Shown here: in pieces, positions 23,102 through 36,954 of the stretch | Layout: each line of letters starts with the position of its first letter | Position numbering within the stretch: the stretch's first letter is position 1 | Program-made: the position numbers and the translations under genes | Origin: Chamaecrista fasciculata | Taxonomy: Eukaryota; Streptophyta; Magnoliopsida; Fabales; Fabaceae | NCBI GenBank assembly: GCA_003254925.1 | Contig: QANZ01052689.1 | Coordinates: 85,472 to 149,471, forward strand | Direction of reading: 5' to 3' | DNA length: 64,000 bases | Notes under the pieces: model-generated | Databases searched by the model: none | What the model was told of the DNA's origin: nothing | What the model saw: only the letters and a program-made list of their open reading frames with translations

Positions 23102-24460
23102 TAACTATATTTAGTGGGTATCTTCAGTTTCGTAAGTTTGTGAGTTATATAGTGGGACTATATAATAATATTTAATGTAGAAATTAATTAAGAATAATTA
23201 CGGTTATATATTACATTCTTAAAATATATTTATGATGACTAGTTTTTTATTTTTAAGTTATTGAAGAAAATGTATGCAAGTCATTGTAATTAAGAGTAAT
23301 AATAAAATGTTGGATATTCTTATAAAGTAGTTAAAAAAAAAAAACTTTATCCTTATTGTCATGCTGTAGATTATATATATACACCCATCTTCATCACTAT
23401 GTATAAATTTGCTGTTCAGTAGTAAGATATAAGATTAATGTATATACGTTGTGGCTTGGGAATTGATAATATACTAAAAGCAATTGAATGGGGAGCAAGT
23501 GAGCAACGTATGTATTCTCCAACGTCAACAAATTAATTCTACCTATCTGTAAGTGCAACACGAGCTCAATAACATGATTTTTATAAAGTCCTGCCTCTTC
23601 ACATTTTTTCAAATTTTCTTATTTAAATTATCCATTATAGAATTTTGATACTCACAATAATCAAACATATTGTATACATGTATATGAGCTTGTTTTGATC
23701 TAGAGAGAATAATAACCATTTCCTTTTATTCATTAAATTTGAACAAGGTAGAGGGTAAATATATATTTTTATATGTACACATTTTTTTTCAAAAAAAAAA
23801 AGTGCTTTGTTTTTATATGATCAAAAAAATAATTCTATTATAATTACAATTTTTAAAAAATATTAATAATATCATTGAAAAATATTAATTGAACATAACT
23901 CCCGAAATAACCAATTCAGAGTTTATAATGATAGTTTAGTCAATTTTATGAGAAAATACTTTCATTCTATAGGATTAGAATATTACTACCCTCCTAAGTC
24001 ATTCTTCTAAATTCTAATCATCTACCAAACATGGAATTAATTTACTTCTCTATTCACTCTCAATTGCTCGTGCAAAAACAATTGTTCTCTGTCTCTTGAA
24101 AAGGACAATTTTGATTTTCTATATTTTTTTATATTAAAAGATATCACTACTCTTCACTTTTCTAAGTGTATGAGAGACGTCACTACTTTCTGCATCTTTG
24201 AGTGTATGAAAAATTTTGATGAGTCTACATGTTCATCTGTAACAAAGATTGTTCACCGACATGTTGCTGGTTGCGAAAGTAGTTTTTTGGAGGATGTGCC
24301 CAATTTGTCAGGTCTTTGTACTTCCATCTTCTTATCTTGATTTCTTGGTGTTTTCATGGTTAACTTATTTTCTAACGTCCCACTCTTCAAAAATTAAATG
24401 ATGGTCTCTTTTTTTTTTTTCTTGTAATGTCCAAGTTAGTTCGTGTCTCCTAACAGGTTT
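23102..24460. other. Spacer between lipid-transfer gene and MUS81
   Basis: 23102-23540 matches the upstream part of the duplicated block (17400-17900). The rest is AT-rich with no gene recognised. Short coding-looking phrases around 24180-24310 are too weak to call. Confidence 0.45.
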
Positions 24461-24775
24461 GATTTAATTAAAAATTTGTTTGGGCCGTCTAAGGCCTTTC
24501 CGGCCCAAACGTATTCGAGAAATTATCCGAGTCTGACACAGTGAGTCACCACTCACCGAGTCACAATTCGAAAAGAAAAATCCCTTTCTACTTTGAACTT
24601 TGAAGTTTGAAGTTTGAAGTTGAAACCGAACGATCCTCGCGCGCGATATGGCTTCTGCCATCACTTCACGATCGTCGTCCATCACCAAAGCATCAAAACC
24701 CTAACAAAACCCACTAATCTGATTAGAAAGATTCTATTTTCGAATTAATTGCAACAGAGAACTCGCAGGCTCCAA

Positions 24776-27700
24776 ATGGAGAACCAGGATCGGGTTCAAT
24801 GCTTGGAGAATCACGAGCTCGCGACATACTTGTTCAATAAATGGAAAGAAATGGCAGAGCAACCCAAAGGGATTTCGGAGAACGTCGAAAAGACTCTGTC
24901 TAAAGCTTACCACAATGTCTGTAACTACAAATCCCACATTCAGACCATGAAAGACCTTTCTCAAGTCAAGTATGACTGCATTTCTCCGCATTTTGTTGGT
25001 TTTGTACTTCAATTCTACACTACATTTGGTTTGTTTCCCCTATTTTGTGACTTCTCTGGATCTTGAAAACTCAAACTTCACAGTAGAAATGGTTGTTTTT
25101 TTCTGCTGATTGATCCTTTTCTCTCATAGGTTGGAAAAGGAATAAGGATGAGTGGTCTTATATTTTATTTAAATATGATTATTTACCAATTTGATGGGAT
25201 TCTTTTGCATTTTTGAAATTGTGCTCCAGGGGCGTGGGAAAATGGATTTTGAAGCTCATGCAGGGTTTTTTTGGGACTGCTTCAGGAGGTTCTGAAGCTG
25301 AAGACTTGACAAATAAGGGTATGTCTCTATGTTGTGTAATTTTTCTTGTCTGATTGGCTTTGCTTTTATTTGTCCCTCAATCCATATTGAGTAATCATTC
25401 ATAGTTTCATCTAATTCTTCCTTTCTTTTTTCTTTTTTTCTTTTTTATAGGAAAAAAAATTAAAGGAAACAAAAGATATATGCCTCAGAAAAATTCTGTT
25501 GCATATGCATTATTGATAACACTTTACAGGTACATGCCTGCATACTTATTCATGTATTGTATTTGTGGTTTCATAAATTATGGACACTTTAAAAAGCATA
25601 TGTGACGTGTACAACGCTGTTATCAAAATTTGAACATTTGTGTTTTGCAGCGTTCATCTTCATGTTACATCTATGCTTTTTGTGCACTTTGGTTTGGTTA
25701 AACAACTTAATGTGGTTAATTTTCTTGGATTTATAAATTGAGCAATATATTGATACCAGGGGAACTTCAAATGGGAATGAATTTATGCGTAAACAGGAAC
25801 TTATTGATGCTGCTGAAGCTAGTGGGTTATCTAGAGTGGCAATTGGGTATGTTTATATAACCTCTCTGGATCTGTGTGTTTTTCTGGACAAGGTGCTAAA
25901 AATACACTTCTGACCAAGCTGATTTTATACGTTCAGGCCAGAAAAGGGAAGAGGAAAACCTGGAAATTTTGGAAGTTCTCCAAGAGATTGGTATAGTGGA
26001 TGGAACTGCATGAAGACACTGATAACAAAGGGTTTAGTTGTAAAGTCAAGTTGTCCAGCAAAGTAGGGCATTCCCCATGGCATGTTTGCTTTTACAGTTC
26101 ACGCTATGTGCTTTTTTGTTAGTTTTGTACATAAGTATTTCTATTAAAATTTTATAGTATTGTTGTTTTTATTAAAATGTAGCAGTGAAGAGAATACCCC
26201 TTGAGTGAGTTGTTAACTAATTTCTTTTTTCAGGTACATGCTAACTCAAGAAGGTAAGGAAGCAGCACGTGAGTGTCTCAAAAGATCTGGAATGGAAGAT
26301 TCCCAAGAGAACACAATTTCTACAGGAATTCCCTCTGATATGGACAAACAGAACACTTTAGATACGGAATGCAGTGATCATGACTTGGATATGGAAGTGA
26401 TATCACCATTCAACCAACAAAAGAAGCTAATGAATATTCCTCTTGATTGCCTAGAGAGGGTATGTTATTTTGGCTATCAATTAGGATTGTTCCTTATATC
26501 ACTATGATTGATCGCAAAGGAATTTTGTCTTTATTGTTACATTTCATTTCAAATTTTTGTTACTTCTTTTGTTTTTTCATATAATATCAACTGCATTTGC
26601 TTGTTCTTTGCCCCTTTTCATTGGAAATTGCTGAAATGGTTTATGTCTTCCTGACACTGATTTATATGGCTTAAGTGCCAAGTCATCGATTGTTCTTTTT
26701 GTATCCTTAGACAATATTTCATGAAAGAAGAATGTGATCATATGTCTTGACAACAACATTATCTTCTTCATCATCGTTTCTTACAAGTTGGCTGGTGGTG
26801 TAAATTGCAAACAATCTAAGAGAGGGGAATATGCGTTTTACAATAAATGTGGCTTCATTTCCTATTAATATTACGTTTTTTTTTTTTTGGTTCATTCATG
26901 GTCAAGTTGATTGATTTGATTTTATTTTTATGTCTAAGCTTTTAGTAAAGGATACATAATACATTTTCTTAATTTGTCTACTTGCTCACCTCTCTACCTT
27001 TTCTTCCAAAAGCCTTTGGTAATTGAGACTCAGTACATTTTCTTAGTTTTCCCCCTGGCTGACCTACCTTCCTTCTATGAATTGGTTGCTGTGGTTTATT
27101 TACTTGTGATGTCACTTTACTAGCGGACAGCCATTTCTCTGTGGTCCGCTGATTTATACTTGTATTGCAACATTCCCACTCTGTTTTTTGGCAGTTTACA
27201 CGCATGGGTTACTCCAAGGAACAAGTTGTTAGTGCATTCACTGATGTTTCTAGAAGTCAGCCAAATAAGGATGTCTCATTGCTTTGGCCATCCGTTTTAT
27301 GCCATCTTCGGGAGGAGCAAATCTATAATTTGCAGCCGGAACCTCAAACTGGAAGAAATAATTATCGTACTACAAATACTAATGCTGTTGCAAGTGGTAT
27401 TTCTTTTCACCCTTTTCTCTGTGGCTGTGAATGAGATTAATAATATTTTGTCTCAGTAAATCACTTCTTGTTCTCCAGGTGTAATAGATCTCACTGGGAA
27501 TGTGAGGAGACCTGCTAATGCATCTTGTGGGAATATGCCAGACTTTGGTCCTCCTGACACCACGCCTCCATTTACCTTGAGAGCTTGCTCATCATCTGTA
27601 CGTTTTGACCTGTTTAATGAAATGGATAGTTTCTTTATTTTAAATGTGGCTGGGATCCAGAATTTGATTGGATTTACGGGCGCTATAGCTTATTAATTAG

Positions 27701-28168
27701 AAACAGCTTTCAAAATTGATTTGGAGTTTTTAGAAAGGGTAAACAATAAAATATATCTTTCTTTTTAAAATTTGACTGTAGAGAAGCCTCTCATTGCAAT
27801 CAAAGTTATTATTAACCATTGCATGCTTTCTTGGCTAAATTTTTATTATATATATATATATATATATACGATCAATATAGTCTCCATGGTTTTCAACTAA
27901 GCTCATAATTTCTGAAACAATTTTTTATGTTATTGCTTGCCCTATGGAAAATCTTAGGACCATCTCATGAAAAAGTCGGCAGGAGATACGAAATCAAAGA
28001 TGGGCATTTTAAGCATACCACCTTTGAGCGTGGGGGAGAGATTTGAAGATGCATATGAAGTGATTTTAGTACTGGATGATAGAGAGCAATTTGCCACTCA
28101 GGGGTGAGTAATGTCATTTAATATATACTTTTTTCCCTGCTGTCTTGATTCAAGTTATTTAAGGATGC

Positions 28169-28199
<31 letters not shown>

Positions 28200-31100
28200 N
28201 TTTTTTTTTTTTTTCTGGTTTTTCTTCATTTCCCTTTGGGTGTTAGGAAAGGGATATCGTATAAATTTCTTCTTCATTAAGAAATTGTGATATTTACATA
28301 ATGTTAACTTTTGTAAGTGCAACTGCAAGTGAATATTCTGCCTTCTTGTATAATGAATTTCCTTGACTATTTTGCTATTTTCAGATCGCGGTCCAGGAGA
28401 ATTATTGAGAATATCCGCAATCAATTCAAGATCAAAATAGATGTGAGTTTTTAATGACTCTGCTCTTTCTAAGCAGTTGCCATCAATTTCTCAAAAAGAA
28501 AAAATGTAATATTTTCTTCTTGCCCCTGTTAACTTGTATTTTGGGAGCCTGACATTGACCAGTAACCAGGAAATCGTACCACAACTATTCTTCAATTTGA
28601 ACCCTTTACCTCTTTTTTGAGTTTTTTAATGGATCCTCAAAATTTGAGTTCAACAACACATGATTGTAAAACACATTAAAGGTGATATTAGTCTTAATTG
28701 GATGGAACTTAAAATATAACATTTCTCAGTTCTGAATTTTGGTAACAGTGATTGATTGACACATTGGTTTATATCCAGGTTCGGAGATTACCAGTTGGAG
28801 ATGGGATTTGGATAGCACACCATAAAACTCTTGACAGTGAATATGTGCTAGATTTTATTGTTGAGAGGAAGAATGTTGATGATTTGCGTAGTTCAATCAG
28901 GGATAACCGTTATAGGGACCAGAAATTAAGACTTTTGGTACTTAATCAAATCCTTCTTAGTGATAGATTCTGTTTCTTTTTTAAATTGTTTGCACCTAAT
29001 GAAGGTAAGCGTATATGTTCATTGGTTATATTTCTTAAAAGCTCAAATCACATAGTCCATAAAAAGAAAGCTGGATAGTTGATGCAACTCAAAAGGTTCA
29101 TATGCAAATTATAATCACTTAAGAAGTTTTATGTATTCATGATATTAATATAAATTATAAGCATAGTGTAATGATGTCTTCATCAAATTGTATATTGGAA
29201 GAGGTGTGGACTGAAGAAGCTGATATATCTTGTGGAAGGTGATCCAAATTCCTCTGAAGCCGCTGAAAGCATAAAAACAGCGTAAGCATCACTTCTCTAC
29301 CCTTTTGTTGAAGTCAAAAGTACCCTTTTAATTTCTAAGTTTAGCATAATTTTCAATTTCTTTCCTAAAGTTTCTTTGCTGTCAATTTCATCATTAGTGT
29401 TTATAAAAGTCATCTACATCGTCGAATATAATTGAAATTAATAATAATAGAAAATCTAATTTGTCAATCACATGACTGAATTATTTTAATTATTACTTAT
29501 TGATTTAGTTGTTATAAGCTTGTTTTTGATTCATCTAGGTGAATTAACAACAGTTTGTTAACGAAGTTTTTTTTATTGTAACAACTTGTTAATTTTTTAT
29601 GGAAGAATGTCTTCTTAGGTTTTAGTAGGAACATTATTTAATATTTTATTTTCACCCTAATAAGGCTCATTGAGTCAATTTTGCTGGAGTCTTTTGTGCC
29701 TGTGACAATTATACCCTTTTAAAACTTTTTGAATACCATTGCTGCAGTTGTTTTACGACAGAGATCTTGGAGGGCTTTGATATTCAGAGAACAAGTGGTT
29801 TGGCTGATACCCTAAAGAAGTATGGTTATCTTACCCAAGCAATTTCTCAATATTACAAGACAATAGTTCTAGACGATCATGTTAAATGCTCTGGGACCTG
29901 TCCTCCTTTTGATGAATTTATCAAAAGGTGCCAAGACCTTGACAAAATGACCGTTGGTGACGTATTTGCCATCCAGCTTATGCAGGTAGTTGCTGTTGCA
30001 AAATTGATAGGGGTTGGTGTCTTTTTTCTAAAGGTTGTTTAGTTGGTTCATCTTTGTCGACCTTGAATATTCTGAATTAAAACACATTTGCAACTCCTTT
30101 GTGAATACTATTGCTCTCATATCCAGGAAATGTCTAGAACCCATTGTCCGTCCAAATTGTATATTTCTAGTGTAGTTTAACTTTTTTACAAGTTTTTGGC
30201 ATTTTTTTTTGTTTTTCTGAATCCGTAATTTAGTAATATACTTATCAGCAATAACAAAAAATTTTGTCTGAGGTTTACTGGGTGGATAGCACCTTGTTTG
30301 ATCTTCCATACTAGGATGGTTTAGTATTTTGAAAGTTTTTCGGCGAGGAACTACATTTCCTTCTACAATCGGGTGGATAATTCTGGTGCTAAACTGTTGT
30401 GACTGGTAAATCAGTTAAATGCTGATTTTAACTCTTAAAAATGCAGGTCCCACAGGTTACAGAGGAGGTTGCCATGGCTGTGCTGGATTTGTATCCCACA
30501 CTTCACTCTCTTGCCAATGCATACTCTCTACTTGTGAGTTCTCATTCTTTTCCACAAAAACCTACTTAAAAAGTCAGTTGGCCAATTTGTTTGAAATAAT
30601 ATGCTTACGAGAATGTTAGAAATTGCAAGGGAAAATATGGGTAAGCATATTTCCAGACAAACTGGTTACCCTAAGACCTACAGAAAATAATATTTGAGAG
30701 GCAGCTTGGAGCTGATTGGTCCCTCCATAGTCAGGGCTAGACGTTTTAACTAGTCATTTTTCATGACTGAAGAAATTTTAACTAGTTACTTTTTGTTTTT
30801 TTGGGTCTCTAGGCGTGAGCCCTCCTATATCTGTTGGCCAACAACCGACGACTTAAACCTAGCCCTATCGGAGCTCACCATTTGGTGGGTAGAGGGCTGG
30901 CCATGAAACCTGCTGCAAGGATTGAATGTTTCAACATGATGCCTAAATAGTTACTTGTTGTGTATGCTTCAGTTTGTTGATGATCAAACTTAGGTCCCTT
31001 TGGAAATGTTACTGTTTTTTCAATTGCTGCTATTTTGTAGGCCTTGTGGAAGAGATTGTTCAAACAATCTAGTAAAAACCAGTTTTAAAAGAATAAATGA

Positions 31101-31485
31101 TTGTTTGGATGTTTGGTAATCGTTATGAAAAATTTCTGCAAACATAAAACATATAAAATGACTACAATAGCCAACAGGCCTTGCATACATGAAAGTGAAA
31201 CGACTTTATTTGCATTGCTAATTAATTGACAGGACATTTCATTGTTTGGTGATGGCTTTGCCATTCAAGAACTTCAAAATCAAAGTCACAGCTTTCCCAA
31301 ATGAGATCTTAGTTGACTTGCAAGTCGTCCTCCTTTCCGCTTCTATAATTTTGCTCATTCCAAGTTTTTGATTCTGTTAGGATGGTGATGTTTGTGCACA
31401 AGAGGAGATGCTCAGAACACAGAGTAATAATGTGATCAATTCAGTTGCCAGTAGGAACATTTTCCAGTTAGTTTGGGGCAGTTAA
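24776..31485 (+). CDS. MUS81: Crossover junction endonuclease MUS81
   Basis: Fifteen exons join in frame to 664 residues: 24776-24969, 25230-25318, 25451-25529, 25760-25846, 25937-26062, 26234-26459, 27195-27396, 27479-27597, 27958-28103, 28385-28442, 28779-28937, 29202-29281, 29748-29985, 30447-30533, 31381-31485; all borders GT-AG. MUS81 pairs with EME1 as a nuclear structure-specific endonuclease that cuts stalled forks, D-loops and Holliday-type junctions in recombination and repair. Order: N-terminal helix-hairpin-helix (about 1-80), winged-helix region (about 105-215, KNSVAYALLITLYR), MUS81/plant linker, ERCC4 nuclease core from VILVLDDREQF through VERKNVDDLRSSIRDNRYRDQ (the ERKxxxD metal site intact), and C-terminal (HhH)2. 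The plant family is about 660 residues, so this is full length. The exon 12 acceptor was set at 29202 to give LRCGLKKLIYL. No lesion seen; introns 10 and 11 are only loosely bounded by repeats. Confidence 0.95.
28177..28215. repeat. Poly-T tract with an ambiguous base in MUS81 intron 9
   Basis: Run of T with N at 28200; the length is probably uncertain in the assembly. Confidence 0.9.
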
Positions 31486-31874
31486 CTCATGGAAATGGCC
31501 TTTTGATACATGAAGGTAAAGCCTACGAATTTTGCTTTTGTAACTTCTCATTGTGGTATATATGTGCAGTATGATTGAAATTTGAAAATGATTTGACATT
31601 TTTTACTGAGCTTTTTCTTGGTTAAGCAACAATCGGTATATTTTATAATGGAAATGGCCTTCCTTATTTTTTTCCGCATATGATTTTATCTGGCAAACTT
31701 GATGTATATTGATAACTGGTATAATGCAGGCTGAAATCATAGTCAGGATTCTATTCTTTTTATACTTTTATTTTTTGTTTATGCATATTGGAGTTGTTTT
31801 TCGGCCATTATGCATATTGGATTTGAAAGCCCAACCCAAAGGTTCTTGATTTATAAAAATAATGTACTTGTTAC

Positions 31875-31905
<31 letters not shown>

Positions 31906-32870
31906 TGAGTGACCTATGGATATTGGAAAAATTGGTGTACAATAAATTTGTTTTTCTCTGACTAATTCACATGCTCACTGATTTGTAAGGTTTGAAGATC
32001 AATAAATCTAGCAAATCAAAGGCTAGAAGTTCTCTTAAATTTTATCTCGTGCAAAAAGTTCTTTTAACTATAAAATAAATGATAAAAGACACTTTCAAAC
32101 TTTTTATTTTATGAAAAAATATATATTTTTGGTAAAGATTTATTAATTATCCAAATAAACGGATTGATGGATTGATGGGTTTTGATGGTCCAAAGAGAAA
32201 ATGACTTTTTTTTTTTGGTCCAAAGAGAAAAATAACCATAATAAGCGAATTATAAGTGGATTACCTGACAAAAACAAAGTGGATTTGTTTGATAGATTGA
32301 AGAAAATATATTTTGGGTCAATTAAGGAAAAGTATTTATATATAATTAGATTAAAATACCAAGACCAAAAAACCTATTAATGTGTCTTTTATATTGGCAT
32401 TGCCTGAGTTGGAATGTAACGAAGAAGGCTGCCTCTCACCACAATCACTGAATATTAATTGTTTCTTAATTATATGACTTAAGTGAGAAGATAGGGAAAA
32501 GGATAGCTTAATTCATTCATATTAATTATTATGGTAAACTTACCAAACATGGGCAAAATAGTGTAGATAGATTTTCACATGATTTACAAAGTGTAATCCT
32601 TTTTAATTTGTTTTATTAGTAAATATTTAATTACGAGGGACGCCCCAATTGGAACAAGATTTTTGAGGGGAGAGAGATATGAAAAAAATAAACATATAGC
32701 AGGAATTTCTACTCCTTTTTTTCATTATACTTTTTATTGGAATTTTTAAAAAACTTTGCACATTAAAATCCTAGAGTATTCTATCTTGAGATTTTTGTAC
32801 ACATCGTCTGCTCAAATTGTAATGGATCATTTATTATTGCCTCTCTCTCTNAAAAAAAAAAAAAAAAACT
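31486..32870. other. Spacer downstream of MUS81
   Basis: No gene. MUS81 3' UTR presumably lies at the left end. A (TA)n run is at 31879-31905. AT-rich throughout; ambiguous base at 32851 in a poly-A tract. Confidence 0.5.
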
Positions 32871-33015
32871 AGTTGGACCACTGGTTCGGTCCAGCGTTTG
32901 GACCCCAATTCGTCGGTTTTGTCCGGTTAAAACCGGTTCAATCCGGTCCAACCGACATTTTGGTTTTTTTATTCGAACCCATTCGCTTTCACATTCGGTT
33001 GACGGTTGGACCGTC
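32870..33015. repeat. CCGGTT/GGTCC-rich repeat patch
   Basis: Dense 'ggttcggtccag', 'aaaaccggttcaatccggtcc' type words ending 'ctgacaacac'. Related in style to 18260-18400 and 36830-36950. Probably one end of a dispersed repeat; no coding content. Confidence 0.5.
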
Positions 33016-33559
33016 CGGTCCGGTTCTGACAACACTGCTCTCTCTATTTATTGCTTCTATCTATGATTCTATGGAATATAATGCTATTATTTATTTCACT
33101 ATATATATATATATGCCATTTTTCATGGTTTTGTTTTGTTTGAAGAGAAATTCTGTGTCCGAAGAGAAAGGTACAAAATTGTGAGGCAGTGGAAAGATCC
33201 ACAAGATTGCATTGTAATGACCGATGGCTTAGGTTAAGACAATAATGGTTTCCTTCAAAGCCAATTCAGAGTTTGTTTCATTAGGTCTCATTTGAAACTA
33301 AAGTTGAATGATTCACATGTCACTCTTAACCTATTAAACCTAAGAAACTTCTCTCTGTCAATTAATCACATTTCTTTGTTAAATTCAATAGTGTGAGAGG
33401 CACAAGCAAGGAAGATATAAGTATAACACTACAACACTAAGCAAGAGCAATTTTATTTTTTTTTGGGAACAAATATTTTAAACTTTTTACAAGAAAACCT
33501 TATTATAACTATCTTTTACTTATGCATAATTAAATCAAATTTAGATACTAAATTAACGG

Positions 33560-34042
33560 CTAAAACTTCAAATTGGTCCTTTATGTATGGGGTTGATTTC
33601 AAATTGGCCCCTTATGTTTCATCTTTTTTAGATTGGTCTTGTATGTTTCTATAATTCATTAAATTAGTCTTAAATCTACTTTCGAGATTCAATTTAACCT
33701 CATTTGCTAACAATTTCAATTGGGCTGAGGAAAAATTCTTTAAGAGTTAGCACATAGTTTCAAATTTGTCATATTCAAACTTGAAACAAGATAGATATGA
33801 CCAACATTGCTTATTTGACTGCGTAATGAGTTACCCACATTCGAGACTCATCAAAAGAAATTTGAAGCTCTAAATTTGTTATATTTGAACTTAAAACGAG
33901 AGAGTTATGACCACATTCAATATTTTTGGGGACCGATTTGAGAAATTATGAAAACATGTAAAATCAATATAAAACAAATGAAACGTAAGGGACTAATTTG
34001 AAATCCACCCCATACATAAGGGACCGATTTGAGGTTTTAGCC
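33560..34042. mobile_element. MULE-like inverted-repeat element
   Basis: Ends GGCTAAAACTTCAAATTGG and its near complement at the right (GTTTTAGCC). Arms of 60 bp or more with 'tatggggttgatttcaaatt' versus 'aatttgaaatccaccccata'. TSD not convincing. Related element at 54440-54961. Confidence 0.65.
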
Positions 34043-34627
34043 TAGACAATCTCATTTATATCTAAATTATTTATATTTGAGAAAATGATTATCTTATTTT
34101 TAACGGTGCATTTAATAACAAATACATAATAAAACTGGGATTTACCTCGTCTTTTACTACAATGAGAATTTTTGAACCGTAAGGTGAGATAATTAATGGA
34201 TGAGACTAGGGTGTTCGTTAGGCGGTTTGGACGGTTTGAAATGATTTTTTAAATTGAACCAATGATTAAGAGCCTGTTTGGGAACCCCTTAATCCTAATC
34301 TTATCTCATCCAATCATCATCTCATCTTAGGATTGGACGAACAGTAATGGTTTGGTGTTTGTTGGAAGCTCCATCTCATCTCATCTCATCCACATCATCA
34401 TCTCATTCACAACATCATCTCATTTTCTCTTACAATTACCAATTTATTCCTACTTATACACCTATAATTACCTATATTTTAATACAAATATAAAAAAAAG
34501 AATTAGACAAAATAGTAATTTTGCATACCCTCATTTATTACCGTTATAATTTTCTCTCTCTATCTATCATTTCTAATCATTTTTTTTTCTTTCCACTCAC
34601 ACACCCCTCTCTCTCTCTTTCACACAC

Positions 34628-34846
34628 GGGCAAAACTTACATCAAGTTCCCTACATCCTTGCTATCAAGTTCTCCAATCAACATTTGACACGTGGCAAAA
34701 ATTTTATATATGACCAATCATGAAAGAGAGAATATTAAACCCCACTTTTTGTATGACCAATAATTGAAGAGAGAGAATGTAATTAAGACTTATGATTGAT
34801 GGAACTTGATAGCAAGGATGTAGGGAACTTGATGTAAGTTTTATCC
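34628..34846. mobile_element. 219-bp MITE nested inside the Harbinger-like element
   Basis: 41-bp perfect inverted repeats starting AAAACTTACATCAAGTTCCC (left, from 34632) and its complement (34802-34842). A 9-bp duplication TTCACACAC lies at 34619-34627 and 34847-34855, MULE-like, though the flank is CA-rich so the TSD could be partly chance. Confidence 0.8.
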
Positions 34847-34858
34847 TTCACACACACA

Positions 34859-34861
<3 letters not shown>

Positions 34862-34937
<76 letters not shown>

Positions 34938-34938
34938 T
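34862..34938. repeat. (TC)n(CA)n compound microsatellite
   Basis: About 27 TC units followed by about 11 CA units inside the Harbinger-like element. Confidence 0.95.
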
Positions 34939-36954
34939 ATCTCTTATGTATATTATATAATTTATATTAATTTAATTAAACAAAAAATTTGCAATATTAT
35001 TATTTTTTTTAGTTACAATATTCCTCTATTTGTTTTGAGTAAAATATACAATTGAACCCCTAAAATAATTTTTAAGTTACAATTTTCTTCCATTATCTTT
35101 AATGCAGTTTTTAAAAAAAAAATAAAAAAATTAACTATCTTCACTTTTATAGGTATTTTAGTCCTCAAACTATGAACTCAGTTTCACTTGGCTCTTAAAA
35201 TTATTTTTTGTTTTGTTTTTTTCTCAAACTATGCAATTAGTTTCTCAAAATATAGGGTTAAAAGGTCAATTTGGTCCTAAATGTATGCCCTAATGTTCAT
35301 TTTGGTCCATTATGTTTCAAAATATTTAAATTGCTCTTAAATGTTTGCAAAATATTTCATTTGGGTCCCAAGTATTGAATATGGCTTGTTTCAAGTTCAA
35401 ACATGATGAGTTTAAAGCTACGTATTGTTCCCGAAGAGTACCTCCATATATTCTAGTTGAGACATTTTACCAATATTTATGACCAAAATGAATATTTTGC
35501 CAACATTTAGGACCAATTCGAACTTTTTGAAATATAATGGACCAAAATGAAGATTAGGACATACATTTAGGACCAAAATGAACCTTTGACCAAACATTTT
35601 ATTGTTGTTTTGTAATTTGCATTCTGGTCCTCAAACTATTCTTTCTTATTTTTTTGTCATTGACTTTCATAAATAGACTCCATTATTGGTAACAGGGATT
35701 TTTTACAGGCCCCGACTTATCATTTACACATGTTAGGGATTGATTAATTGGACCAGTACAAATTTATGGACCAAATTGTAATCTTAAAATAATTTTCATG
35801 TTATTTTCATTTTGGCCCATCATCTTATCCAAATGGATTGACCCAAAAACCTTCATCCAAAAATATCTCATTCTCACGCTTTCCAAGAGCATCTAATCTC
35901 AACATCATCTCATCCAACCCACCACCAAACACCTATCATCTCATCTCATCTCATTTTAATATCTAAATCTCATTTTATTATTTCTTACCATTTATACCCC
36001 TATACAAAATAAATAAATCCAACAACCTATTTCACCTAACCACAATCATTACATACCCTTTTATATAATTTCACACCCTATTTAACATCATTTTCTCTAA
36101 AATCACCGAAACACCAATACATCATCCCATCTCATCTCATTACAACATCATCTCATCCAAGTCACTTGGATGACATTGGCTTGAGCTGCAATTGCTCCCA
36201 AACAGGCCCTAAATTTCATTCATCAAACCAAACCAAACCAATAAAAAGTGGTTTTGGCGGTTCGGTTTGAGCGATTTGAAGGTAATTTATTGTTAATTTT
36301 GTCACTATCATACTAATAAATAAAATATATAGTTATTCTCATAACTTATTAAAACACTAATAAGAAAATAAATATCGTCACTATAGTATAATTGATTTTT
36401 TATAAATAATTAATTGAAATTAAAATTGTAGTTTACTAATATATATTTCTTCCTCTAATTTAATATCATAATAAGTTCTTTAAATATGGTATGTTTTATA
36501 TTGTATAAACTAACTCAATTTTATATAATATATGTAGTAAGAAGTATAATCACTCATGGTGCATTATAATATGTTATATAATGTAATAATATTCTCATTC
36601 TGTTATAAACAACAAAATGATTTTCTACTTTTTTAGCAAAAATCATTAGTATATAACAACTTTTAACTTAATATATATATATATATTTATATGAAGGTGC
36701 TAATATTTCCAAACTTATAAATATATTCTCAATGTTGAATATTGTATGTATGAGTAATAGAATATGAGTTTCCTAATGAGAATATGAGGTATGTGTATAT
36801 ATATATATAAGTAAATAAGAGTTTTAGCGGTTTGGCGGTTTAATTCGGTTTGTGCGACGTCCAAACCAAACCAAACCGTTCATCTATCAGTTTGGTTCGG
36901 TTTCACCTTCGGTTCGGTCAATCAGTTTGGTTCGGTTTTGAACACCCCTAAATG

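Larger units (their letters stand above)
34270..36209. mobile_element. Non-autonomous PIF/Harbinger-like element, copy 2
   Basis: Ends GAGCCTGTTTGGG and CCCAAACAGGCCC with TAA on both sides (34267-34269 and 36210-36212). Long stretches match copy 1 at 1718-3454 (e.g. 'aattagacaaaatagtaatt'). It contains its own insertions (34628-34846, and another 'ggtcctaaatg' repeat at about 35265-35600). Confidence 0.75.
34207..36950. mobile_element. Outer hAT-like element hosting two nested insertions
   Basis: Left end TAGGGTGTTC, right end GAACACCCCTA. The flanking 8-mers GATGAGAC and AATGAAAC match at 6 of 8. The interior holds 'ggcggtttgg'/'ccaaaccaaacc' words at both sides. It is split by a Harbinger-like element at 34270-36209. 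After removing that, the element is about 0.8 kb. Confidence 0.6.
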
